From: Gammaproteobacteria bacterium
GTDB taxonomy: Bacteria; Pseudomonadota; Gammaproteobacteria; Steroidobacterales; Rariloculaceae
Direction of reading: 5' to 3'
Assembly: GCA_004357505.1 (NCBI GenBank)
Contig: SMWC01000060.1
Coordinates: 1-19,062 of the forward strand
Length of the DNA: 19,062 bases
The position numbers and the translations under genes were made by a program. Below are positions 1-7,318 of the stretch, one piece after another. The notes beneath the pieces were generated by a model that saw nothing but the letters and a program-made list of their open reading frames with translations, did not search any database and was not told where the DNA came from. Every line of letters begins with the position of its first letter. The stretch's first letter is position 1.

Positions 1-390
1 CGTCCTGACATGGGTCCGCTCCTCGGACAAGCTCACATAGACACCGTCGTCGCGGACTTCGACCGGAAACGTCGCGACGCCGTCATCGAAGCCCGGCGCT
101 TTTCCTGTCAACGGGTCAAAATCCCAGCCGTGCCACGGGCAACGCAACAAGCCGTTCTCGATAGAGCCTTCGCCAAGCGGGCCACCTTGGTGAGGGCACT
201 CATTAGCGAGCGCTGCGTACTGGCCGTCGAAGTGAGTCATGCACAACGTCAGGTTGGCGCACGTCGCGGACTTGACGCGCCCTTCGGGAAGCTCATCGGG
301 ACTCAGCACCCTGTGCCAAATGGCGGATTCCGGACTGAGGCTTGCGGCTACGACTGTCTTTTTTTTCAGACCCAACTCCTCCGGAGTCAT
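1..390 (-). CDS. Rieske [2Fe-2S] domain protein, N-terminal part (runs off left edge)
   Basis: The first 130 residues of a protein whose C-terminus lies beyond base 1. They hold a complete Rieske cluster-binding signature: Cys65-Pro-His67 and, 16 residues later, Cys84-Pro-Trp-His87 in RCPWHGWDFD. This is the pattern of cytosolic Rieske ferredoxins and of N-terminal Rieske domains in larger enzymes. The domain should carry a [2Fe-2S] cluster and pass electrons to a partner oxidase, reductase or fused domain. An in-frame TGA two codons upstream makes the ATG at 390 the first possible start; no clear ribosome-binding site precedes it. It follows the esterase gene by 36 bases on the same strand, so the two are probably cotranscribed. 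No stop is reached after the Rieske domain, so a fused C-terminal domain is possible; I recall Rieske domains fused to thiamine-diphosphate enzymes, but cannot show that here. The Rieske call is secure, the full architecture is not. Confidence 0.88.
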   Translation of the reverse strand, partial: MTPEELGLKKKTVVAASLSPESAIWHRVLSPDELPEGRVKSATCANLTLCMTHFDGQYAALANECPHQGGPLGEGSIENGLLRCPWHGWDFDPLTGKAPGFDDGVATFPVEVRDDGVYVSLSEERTHVRT

Positions 391-426
391 CCGTCACGAA
401 ACCAAAATTCGTCTTCCTGTCGACGC

Positions 427-1533
427 TCAGCGCAGCGCGCGGGATAGAAACGGCAAACTTATATCCATACGGTAATCGATATTCGAGTGGTTGTCGGGGA
501 ATTCTTCATAGCGATGCACGATCCCTACTTCGCGCAGACGTTTGGAAAGTATACGGCTTCCATAATGGATGTGGTATTGATCCCGCCATCCGCAGTCGAT
601 GAAGATACCGCGCAAACTCTTGAGGTTGTTTCGAAAACGACGTACGAGATTGATCGGGTCGTGCTTTAACCACTCCCGCCAGCGGGCCGGGATTATTTCG
701 CCAGTTTCCAGATTGAACGGCAGCCGGAATCCGTTGGGTGCGTCGGGATCCGGGTCGTAAGAAGCGGCCATCGCGACATTCATTAAACAATGGATCTCCT
801 CGTTCGATAATTTGCTACGGTTCCAGATATCCTCTAAGAACCTCGCTACACGCCCGTCATCCAGCCCCTCCTCAGCACCTGACTCCTCCCGATCGACCTT
901 GATGAGACCCGCTCGTCGCTGCCGGCGGCGATGACTGGCGAGTACGTTCAATGTTCTGGGCCAATCGGACCGATAGATGAAATCGAAGTACGCGTCTCCA
1001 GAGTGATTGGCGATCGCTCCCCAGTAACGCGCATACTTCATGCCATGCAACATGGCCCCATAGCCACCGGAAGACTTACCAAAGCAACCGCGGTGATCGC
1101 GCGACGCACGGGTGCGGAATTCTCGGTCGATGCAAGGAATCAGCTCTCTTGTCAAATAGTCGGCATAACGGCCGATGGCCGAAGAATTAATATACTGATT
1201 GCCGCCTAGGGCCGTAAAACAATCCGGAAAGACGATCAGGCACGGCCGCATTTTCTTATCGTGAACCAAGCGGGCGGCGCGCTCCGGCACATTCTCATCA
1301 AAATTGCGCCAGTTCGTATGCGATTTTCCCGACCCGGCGTAGCCAACGAGATCGAACAACACCGGGAAACGGCGGCCGCGGCCGCGTCCCGCGCCTTGGT
1401 CGTACTGTGGCGGCAGCCAGACATCCAGCGTTCGCACATGGGGATCGCCGAGCGGATTATCGGCGAGAATTGCCGACGTGTGCTCGAGAGTGACGACCCT
1501 ACCCGCAGCCCACGCGGTTCGTTTGATTGTCAT
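427..1533 (-). CDS. putative esterase, alpha/beta-hydrolase fold (esterase D/enterochelin esterase-like)
   Basis: A 368-residue protein resembling the putative esterase family (PF00756), which hydrolyses ester or thioester bonds. The nucleophile elbow is GKSSGGYGA around residues 152-160, giving Ser154 in a G-x-S-x-G context. The oxyanion and early strand region is around FPVLFDLVGY (56-65), a late Asp is in FIDCGWRDQY (311-320), and the probable catalytic His349 is in FPDNHSNIDYR. I see no signal peptide, so it is probably cytoplasmic. The insert at about residues 200-270 is charged and longer than in compact esterase D proteins. The ATG at 1533 is preceded by AAGGCGAGAAG. It lies 73 bases downstream of the DUF336 gene and 36 bases upstream of the Rieske gene on the same strand, so a three-gene operon is likely. 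The substrate is unknown; an acyl ester released or imported in the same catabolic programme is only inference. Confidence 0.8.
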   Translation of the reverse strand: MTIKRTAWAAGRVVTLEHTSAILADNPLGDPHVRTLDVWLPPQYDQGAGRGRGRRFPVLFDLVGYAGSGKSHTNWRNFDENVPERAARLVHDKKMRPCLIVFPDCFTALGGNQYINSSAIGRYADYLTRELIPCIDREFRTRASRDHRGCFGKSSGGYGAMLHGMKYARYWGAIANHSGDAYFDFIYRSDWPRTLNVLASHRRRQRRAGLIKVDREESGAEEGLDDGRVARFLEDIWNRSKLSNEEIHCLMNVAMAASYDPDPDAPNGFRLPFNLETGEIIPARWREWLKHDPINLVRRFRNNLKSLRGIFIDCGWRDQYHIHYGSRILSKRLREVGIVHRYEEFPDNHSNIDYRMDISLPFLSRALR

Positions 1534-1555
1534 GATCTTCTCGCCTTAATGCCGA

Positions 1556-1582
1556 ATGCTACGGCGGATCCCCGGTTAGCAT
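1556..1582. repeat. imperfect inverted repeat between the DUF336 and esterase genes
   Basis: ATGCTA at 1556-1561 pairs with TAGCAT at 1577-1582 around a 15-base GC-rich loop. It lies in the 73-base gap between two same-strand genes. It has no T-tract, so it is not a convincing terminator. It could be a processing hairpin or chance. Confidence 0.2.
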
Positions 1583-1606
1583 AGAACGGTGAGACGGTCA
1601 CAATGT

Positions 1607-2086
1607 CTATCGATCCCAATCGGATACCGGTTCCGCGGGCTCGGGCCGTAGTCCCACAGCCTTGACCCCGCCGATGGCCGCGAACTCGTCCCGTTCGGAG
1701 GTGTCGCCGCTGATACCCACGGCACCGATAACCGACCCGTCTGCGGCGCCGATCAGGACTCCACCCGGTACCGACGCGAACCGGCCTTCGGCGATCACCG
1801 ATAGTGCCGTTGCGAAGACCGGCCGCGCCGCCAACCGTTCACCGATCACGCGGCTAGAGACACCCATACCGAGAGAACCATAGGCCTTGGCGTTCGCGAT
1901 CTGCACACGGATGATCCCGGAGCCGTCCTCCCGCTTGAGCGCGATCTGATGGCCGCCGGCATCCAGAACGACCGCCGTTAAAGGCAGCATGTCGTGCTGG
2001 CGAGCGAGACGCAGTGCCTCGTCGATGATTGCGTTCGCCTGTTCGAGGTGCAAAGTGACTGTTAACAGGCTTGGTGTCGGCGGCAT
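1607..2086 (-). CDS. GlcG/HbpS-like heme-degrading domain protein (DUF336)
   Basis: A 159-residue protein spanning a single GlcG/HbpS domain (PF03928). Characteristic stretches are the N-terminal helix LEQANAIIDEALRLARQ, the strand with AVVLDAGGHQIALKRED, the block ANAKAYGSLGMGVSSR, and the glycine-rich C-terminal GGVLIGAADGSVIGAVGISG followed by DTSERDEFAA. Members are small alpha/beta proteins found with glycolate, propanediol or other catabolic operons, and some bind heme. Their chemical role is mostly unknown, so no reaction can be assigned. There is no signal peptide. The ATG at 2086 has a GGGAGAT ribosome-binding site about six bases upstream. It is the first gene of the leftmost minus-strand group and is divergent from the TctAB permease, suggesting expression linked to carboxylate use. 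Confidence 0.88.
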   Translation of the reverse strand: MPPTPSLLTVTLHLEQANAIIDEALRLARQHDMLPLTAVVLDAGGHQIALKREDGSGIIRVQIANAKAYGSLGMGVSSRVIGERLAARPVFATALSVIAEGRFASVPGGVLIGAADGSVIGAVGISGDTSERDEFAAIGGVKAVGLRPEPAEPVSDWDR

Positions 2087-2336
2087 CGGTTATCTCCCAG
2101 TCAAACTCGATGATATTATCTATGAGTCAGGAGTCTGCACAAAACCAGCTGGCTCAACGGCTGGCACGAACGATTCAAGGCACGCCCAGCGTACGCGACA
2201 GGCGTAACTCAATGGGGTGATCACTCGTCGGCGCACCGACCCCGCTACGCGGCTGAGGCTTTTCCGGTAATCGAGACATTATGGGAATCCGCCTGATAAA
2301 CTCTCGCGCGCACGAATGACGGGATAGGAACGATGC
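2087..2336. promoter_or_regulatory. divergent intergenic region between the DUF336 and TctAB genes
   Basis: This 250-base region separates divergent genes and should hold both promoters. Toward the minus strand there is a possible sigma70 promoter: TTGTGC (rc of 2137-2142), 16 bases, then GATAAT (rc of 2115-2120), within a small GATATTATC palindrome. No clear promoter is seen for the plus direction, though GATAGGAA gives the permease a ribosome-binding site. The LacI-type motif found elsewhere in the window is absent. A 32-codon plus-strand reading frame (2122-2220) has no ribosome-binding site and is not called as a gene. Confidence 0.4.
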
Positions 2337-4361
2337 ATGATTGAGGCGCTGATATCGGGTCTGGGACTGATCTTCCAATGGCACGTCTTAAGCTATTTCG
2401 CTCTTGGCTGCGTGATCGGTGTCTGGATGGGTGCGATTCCGGGCCTGGGTGGAGCAATCGGCCTCGTCCTGTTGCTCCCCTTTACCTTCGGTATGGAACC
2501 GGTGTCGGCTTTCGCGCTGTTGTTGGCTTCGTGGGCCTCTACATCGACGAGCGGCGCGATCACCTCCGTGCTGCTGGGCATCCCGAGCACCGCAGCCTCA
2601 CAGGCCACGGTCCTCGACGGCTACCCGATGGCGAAGCGCGGCGAGGCGGCGCGTGCGCTCGGCGCAGCGTTTACCTCATCGGCGATCGGCGGCGTGTTTG
2701 GCGCAGCCTCACTCGGCATCGCACTTCCTCTGATCCTGCCGATCATCTTGGCCTTCGAGTCTCCCGAGACCTTCATGCTCGGTCTCCTCGGACTGGCCAT
2801 GGTCGGTTCCCTCGCTGGTCGATCGATCATGAAAGGCATCGCCGCCGCGATGCTCGGTCTGATACTGTCAATGGTGGGCTTTCCGGAATCACAGGCGATC
2901 CCGCGCTATACCTTCGATACCTTATACCTGCTCGACTCGCTGCCATTGATCCCCGTGCTGCTCGGGCTGTTCGCCATTCCGGAAATCATGGAACTGGGGA
3001 TCAAGAACGTCTCGATCGCAGCGCCCGGCACGGCCAGCGATACGCGCGCGGGCCTGAGGCAAGGCGTAGGCGATGCCTTTACGCACTGGTGGCTCGTCAT
3101 TCGTTGTAGCTTGATCGGCGCCTATATCGGCATGCTGCCGGGTCTTGGCGCATCGATCGTTGGCTGGGTCACTTACGGCCACGCAATGCAAACCGCCAAG
3201 GACCAGTCGCAATTCGGCCAGGGCGATATCCGCGGCGTACTCGCACCCGAGGCCGCCAACAATGCGCTGCGCGGCGGCGCCTTGATCCCCACCGTGACGA
3301 TGGGCATCCCCGGCAGCGTCGGCACGGCCGTATTGATGGGCGCGCTCATCATGCTCGGTCTGCGCCCCGGCCCGGCGATGCTGGCGGAAAATCTCGACAT
3401 AACCTTCAGCTTCGTCTGGATGATCGCTTTTGCGAGTGTCATCGCAACCCTTATCCTTCTCGCCACCGTCGAGCAGGTAGTGAAAGTGGCGATGATGCCC
3501 GCTCAGCTCATCGTGCCCGGCGTGCTGTTATTCATCTATATGGGCGCATGGCTGGGCGGCTCGTCGATCGGTGACTGGATCAGCTGTACGGCCTTCGGCG
3601 TCTTAGGATTCGCGATGAAGCGCGGCGGCTGGCCACGACCGCCGGTCATACTCGCGCTCGTCCTCGGCGGAATATTGGAGGGATACTTTCAAATCAGCAT
3701 GCGCGTCCATCAGGGACTCGGCTGGCTGAGTCGTCCGATCGTGCTCGGACTCATCGTCGTGATCATCGTCACGTTGATTTTTGCTGCCCGCGGCATCGCC
3801 AGACAAAAGAGGTCCGGCAAGCCCGCCGCTGGAGAGGGCTCAGCGAGCAACCCGACGTTGTCGTTATTGCTGTCCGCGGGGCTGTGCGCCCTGTTTATCT
3901 GGGCAGGCTTGACCTCCCTGCAATGGCCGCCACCCGTCAGACAGCCGCCGCTGCTGGTCGCCATACCGGGCGCGATCTTGGCGGGCATTGTTGCGATTCG
4001 TGATCTGCTGCAGTTGCTCGCTGAGAAAAACGCCGCGGGTGGCTGGCAGATCACACTGCAGAAGGCTTACGAAGATGCCTGGCTCGCTAAAGCGATACCG
4101 TTCTTCGGCTATCTCATAGGCATTATCCTCGTGACGCTGGTCGCGGGTCAGAAGATCGCCCTACCCTTGTTCATCGGTATCTATCTGTTGCGGTGGGGCG
4201 GTTACCGCAAGCGCTTCGCCCTTGCCTATGCGCTCGCTGGATGGCTCATCGTCGTGTTCTTTTACGGCGAAGTCATGGGACTGTTATTTCATCCCTCGTA
4301 TCTGGAGCTCTGGCTCCGGTCTTCCCTTCCGGATGGGATACCCGCCTGGCTGATCGTGTAG
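2337..4361 (+). CDS. tripartite tricarboxylate transporter permease, TctA-TctB fusion
   Basis: A 674-residue integral membrane protein. Residues 1 to about 485 are the large TctA permease (PF01970), with its duplicated signature loops GAIPGLGG (32-39) and GMLPGLGA (265-272) and two conserved GIPS/GIPG turns (81-84, 323-326). A charged linker (about 486-505, ARGIARQKRSGKPAAGEG) leads into a C-terminal part (506-674) with about four hydrophobic segments and the ending SSLPDGIPAW, resembling the small TctB subunit (PF07331). TctA alone is about 500 residues, so the extra 170 fit a fusion. With a periplasmic TctC protein it would import a carboxylate using an ion gradient. The ATG at 2337 has GATAGGAA upstream. 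No separate TctB gene is visible; the likely TctC partner is at 5467-6588 on the other strand. It ends 5 bases from the convergent DUF6152 gene. The ligand is unknown. Confidence 0.93.
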   Translation: MIEALISGLGLIFQWHVLSYFALGCVIGVWMGAIPGLGGAIGLVLLLPFTFGMEPVSAFALLLASWASTSTSGAITSVLLGIPSTAASQATVLDGYPMAKRGEAARALGAAFTSSAIGGVFGAASLGIALPLILPIILAFESPETFMLGLLGLAMVGSLAGRSIMKGIAAAMLGLILSMVGFPESQAIPRYTFDTLYLLDSLPLIPVLLGLFAIPEIMELGIKNVSIAAPGTASDTRAGLRQGVGDAFTHWWLVIRCSLIGAYIGMLPGLGASIVGWVTYGHAMQTAKDQSQFGQGDIRGVLAPEAANNALRGGALIPTVTMGIPGSVGTAVLMGALIMLGLRPGPAMLAENLDITFSFVWMIAFASVIATLILLATVEQVVKVAMMPAQLIVPGVLLFIYMGAWLGGSSIGDWISCTAFGVLGFAMKRGGWPRPPVILALVLGGILEGYFQISMRVHQGLGWLSRPIVLGLIVVIIVTLIFAARGIARQKRSGKPAAGEGSASNPTLSLLLSAGLCALFIWAGLTSLQWPPPVRQPPLLVAIPGAILAGIVAIRDLLQLLAEKNAAGGWQITLQKAYEDAWLAKAIPFFGYLIGIILVTLVAGQKIALPLFIGIYLLRWGGYRKRFALAYALAGWLIVVFFYGEVMGLLFHPSYLELWLRSSLPDGIPAWLIV

Positions 4362-4366
4362 GCGTT

Positions 4367-5422
4367 TTAGTCCCGCAAATCCTCGTCCTTGAGCTCGACG
4401 CAATCATAGGGGTCGAACGGGACGTCTGAGAGATAGACGGTGCCCTGCCCGGTGAACTGGCCGTTGAAGTAGAGCGGATCCTCAACGACGTGCGATCGAT
4501 TCAGCGCCTGGGTTGCTGCGTCATAGGAAAACCGCTCGACGCTGTGGAGCGCATTACTATGCTTGACGACCCCTTCACGTCCGACAACGATGAATCCCTC
4601 TGCGAATCCGATCGTATCGACCACCAGCACGTCCTCCTCCCAACGGCCGATCGAATGACCGGCCCGAGTCGGCGTGATATCGACGGGATGCTCCTCCAGA
4701 TTCATGTGGATGGTCCGAACGATATCCATGAACCCATACTTCAGTGTGATCGTCTCCTCGGTCTGGATAATTTCGTTGATGTGCCGGTCGAACGTCCAGT
4801 CAAAGAAGATGTTCACAGGCATGCAATAGAAACGAGGGTTGTCCACTTGATGGCTGACTCCCTCGATAGCTTTGCGACCTGCTGCTGTCAGTTCGAAATC
4901 CGGTCCGGGGATCATTTCCGGACCTCGGCCGGGACCCGCGTCGTCGAGCCCGGTACCGCCGGCGGGACGGCGTTGCACGGCCGCCCAGGCACCGGCCAGA
5001 TTGAATTGTCCGTCAGCCAGCCGGAGAGGCCGCGTCGGCGGCGCAACGACTTCTCTGCGTTGACCGTACCGATCCAACACGCTGCCGTCCGCGAGAACCA
5101 CCGACCTCAGTGCGCAGGCATGCTCTTCGCGACGACCCTGGTCGCCGGTCACCGTGATGGTGCCGCCGATCCCGAATAGATCCTCGGTCCAACCCGAACG
5201 CCGCAGCAGCGAACCGGCTTGCAACTCGCAGCGCCAGGGAACAGTGCCGCCATTCGCATCGGTTACATCAAAGTAGACGTACCCGTGCGGATTGACGAAC
5301 CGAATATCGGTGACAACGCCGGTGACTTCCATCGGCTGCGACCGGTCGAATTGTCCCGGTCCATGGTGCGCATCAGCTGCGCCGCACACGGCCAAACACA
5401 TCGCATACGCGTAGTACTTCAC
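4367..5422 (-). CDS. exported DUF6152 family protein with C-terminal extension
   Basis: A 351-residue predicted periplasmic protein. A short signal peptide (residues 1-18, cleavage probable after ADA) is followed by HHGPGQFD and a beta-rich domain with VTGVVTDIRFVNPHGYVYF, which I recognise as DUF6152. Residues from about 130 to the end are a second part with acidic and aromatic stretches and no motif I can assign. The function is unknown. The start is a GTG at 5422 preceded by GAGGAGG at six-base spacing; it lies 44 bases after the TctC gene. It is the last gene of the minus-strand operon that begins at the hydroxyisobutyrate-dehydrogenase-like gene. Position next to TctC suggests an envelope role in the same uptake or metabolic programme, which is inference only. 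Confidence 0.75.
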   Translation of the reverse strand: MKYYAYAMCLAVCGAADAHHGPGQFDRSQPMEVTGVVTDIRFVNPHGYVYFDVTDANGGTVPWRCELQAGSLLRRSGWTEDLFGIGGTITVTGDQGRREEHACALRSVVLADGSVLDRYGQRREVVAPPTRPLRLADGQFNLAGAWAAVQRRPAGGTGLDDAGPGRGPEMIPGPDFELTAAGRKAIEGVSHQVDNPRFYCMPVNIFFDWTFDRHINEIIQTEETITLKYGFMDIVRTIHMNLEEHPVDITPTRAGHSIGRWEEDVLVVDTIGFAEGFIVVGREGVVKHSNALHSVERFSYDAATQALNRSHVVEDPLYFNGQFTGQGTVYLSDVPFDPYDCVELKDEDLRD

Positions 5423-5466
5423 GGGAGCCTCCTCAGAACCGGAACGCGATCACGCATTGAGACCGT

Positions 5467-6588
5467 TTAGTAAGCGTTATTGCGCGCAATTTGCGCCTTG
5501 ATGTATGCCTGAACCTCGGGCGTCACGTCAGCGGTGGCCGCCAGAATGCTCGCCGCGCGCTCGTACCCAACCGCATCCGGTGCGTAGCTTAAGATACGTA
5601 CCGCTTCCTCTATAAAGGCGGTGGTCTGCATCATCGGCTCGATGACCTCGCGAAACGTCTCTACGGCCTCCGGGTCCATACGCGGCGGCCCCAAAAAGAC
5701 GTGCTGCATGGTCTGATCGATCTCGATCATCGTCACGATCGCATCCCAATTCGCGCCCGATGGCGGCGTGCCGTAGATCTCCTCGTACAGCTCATCCACG
5801 GTCGGAATATCCGGGACCAGTGGGCTCTTGACGAGCTGTCCGTCGGCGGTGAGCTGCGGCAAGCTAAACAACGGCGCATTGAGGTCCCGCTGGGCCAACA
5901 GGGGCACGGCTTCGTTCAGATAGGCATGGGCCGCGTCCGTGGCCATGTTGACCTCGCCGCTGAGCACGGCGGCCCGAATCCGGCCGCTACCGGGATAACC
6001 GCCGACAAAATGGTACTTCACACCAATGAGGTCCAGAGCCATCGTGCTGGCGATCATGCGGCCGTGTTCGGCGGAGATGCCACCGAAGATCAAATTTTCC
6101 GCACGCAGCACATCGCTGGGTGTCTGGATACCACCCGCCAGCATGTCTTTGCGAACGTAGGTCACGAGCGGGGCCAGTTGCGCCCCACCCAGCACGGTAA
6201 ATTGGGAGTATTTGAATGAGTGTCCCGGAAATTCGAGCAGTTCACCGAGAGACGAGCGCGGGCCATAGTAAACGAACGTGCCATCCTTGGGCGCCTTCAA
6301 CAGCACATAGATATGTGCCGACATCATCGAGGCGCCGGGCATATTCCGAACGATAACCGTCGGATTACCCTCGAGATTGAGCTCGAGATGCTTGGCCATC
6401 AGCCGTCCGACGGTCGTACCGCCGGCGGACGCGTCCAGCCCCATGATCAGCGTGATCGTCTCGCCCTCGTAGTAGCCATCCGCACGGGCGAGATTCAAGA
6501 TCGAGCCGGAAACGACAGCAAGCATCAAGGCCGCTGTGCCAAATGACGCAAACCACCGCGTCGGTCGTTGGTTCTCGCTATTTTTCAT
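5467..6588 (-). CDS. TctC/Bug-family periplasmic solute-binding protein
   Basis: A 373-residue exported protein of the tripartite tricarboxylate transporter receptor family (PF03401). An N-terminal signal peptide has basic residues (KNSENQRPTR), a hydrophobic core (about 14-32) and a probable ARA cleavage site near residue 36. The mature protein begins with YYEGETITLIMGLDASAGG, the first ligand-binding loop of this fold, followed by NPTVIVRNMPGASM, the usual Bug-family turn. The C-terminal half has the typical PDIPTVDELY stretch. It would capture a carboxylate in the periplasm and deliver it to the TctAB membrane protein. The reading frame extends to a TTG at 6606, but the ATG at 6588 is better because GGGAGAC, a good ribosome-binding site, lies within that extension about ten bases upstream. 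It follows the flavin reductase gene and precedes DUF6152. The acidic pocket residues used by some members for particular ligands cannot be assigned by eye. Confidence 0.9.
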   Translation of the reverse strand: MKNSENQRPTRWFASFGTAALMLAVVSGSILNLARADGYYEGETITLIMGLDASAGGTTVGRLMAKHLELNLEGNPTVIVRNMPGASMMSAHIYVLLKAPKDGTFVYYGPRSSLGELLEFPGHSFKYSQFTVLGGAQLAPLVTYVRKDMLAGGIQTPSDVLRAENLIFGGISAEHGRMIASTMALDLIGVKYHFVGGYPGSGRIRAAVLSGEVNMATDAAHAYLNEAVPLLAQRDLNAPLFSLPQLTADGQLVKSPLVPDIPTVDELYEEIYGTPPSGANWDAIVTMIEIDQTMQHVFLGPPRMDPEAVETFREVIEPMMQTTAFIEEAVRILSYAPDAVGYERAASILAATADVTPEVQAYIKAQIARNNAY

Positions 6589-6646
6589 AACCAAATTGTC
6601 TCCCAAGACTCAAGGTAAGCACAAGCCCATATCTGTCATGATCGGC

Positions 6647-7279
6647 TTAGGCGCGCCCACCGATCTTGCTGTCAGGGCGCGCGATCGTGAAGGACTTATC
6701 CACGACAGCATAATCCATGTAGCCCAAGCGAGAAACGGGTTTCAGACGTGCCGTATCGACATAACCGTCGGTTAACGCATGATCGGCGATATGCACGCCG
6801 ACTACCTCACCGATCACCATCCGGGTTCGTGAACCGTCACCCGCGGACGGTAACTCGATCACCTTCCAGGTCCGGCACTCGAGGTTAATGGGTGCTTCGG
6901 CGACTCGCGACGGCTTGATCAAAACCGACGGCGCTTTCGTCAGTCCGGCAATCTCGAACTCATCGCTAGACCGCTCGACGTGACCGGAGCTTAGATTCAT
7001 CGCTTCGCGGTTGTCCCAAGTCGCCATGTTGTAAACGAACTCACCGGTGAGTTCAGCATTTAGCGCACTGTCCTTGATATCGCCGTCTTTGTGACGACCG
7101 CTGCAGCTGAACATGACCATCGGCGGCGTTATGCTGACGAGATTGGAATGACTGAACGGCGCGAGGTTCGCGACACCATCCTCGCTGAGGGTCGAGATCC
7201 AGGCGATCGGCCGGGGTACGACGCAGGCATTAAACGGGTTGCGCGGCAACCCGTGGCCGTCCTTGGGTTCATAGAACAT
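6647..7279 (-). CDS. flavin reductase-like FMN-binding protein
   Basis: A 210-residue protein matching the flavin reductase-like family (PF01613, DIM6/NTAB group). The N-terminus has PRPIAWISTLSEDGVANLAP, the family motif in which a beta hairpin contacts FMN, followed by FSHSNLVSITPPMVMFS and later residues typical of the split beta-barrel. Homologues either reduce FMN with NAD(P)H for a monooxygenase partner or act directly with bound flavin. The C-terminal RLGYMDYAVVD resembles the segment that closes the FMN site. The length is normal. The ATG at 7279 has AGGAAG at good spacing. It sits 39 bases after the Nramp-like gene and 58 bases before the TctC gene in one operon. No flavin-dependent monooxygenase is visible in the window, so its partner, if any, is elsewhere. 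Confidence 0.88.
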   Translation of the reverse strand: MFYEPKDGHGLPRNPFNACVVPRPIAWISTLSEDGVANLAPFSHSNLVSITPPMVMFSCSGRHKDGDIKDSALNAELTGEFVYNMATWDNREAMNLSSGHVERSSDEFEIAGLTKAPSVLIKPSRVAEAPINLECRTWKVIELPSAGDGSRTRMVIGEVVGVHIADHALTDGYVDTARLKPVSRLGYMDYAVVDKSFTIARPDSKIGGRA

Positions 7280-7318
7280 AGTCAGCTTCCTTTAATGACA
7301 GCGCAAGTCCTAAGCGGG

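Noticed and set aside
2122..2220. A 32-codon plus-strand reading frame upstream of the TctAB gene
   Set aside because: It lacks a ribosome-binding site, has no recognisable family and overlaps the predicted promoter for the minus-strand DUF336 gene. It may be chance or a remnant.
6589..6606. TTG start at 6606 for the TctC protein
   Set aside because: The TTG overlaps the GGGAGAC ribosome-binding site that serves the ATG at 6588, and the shorter form has a normal signal peptide.
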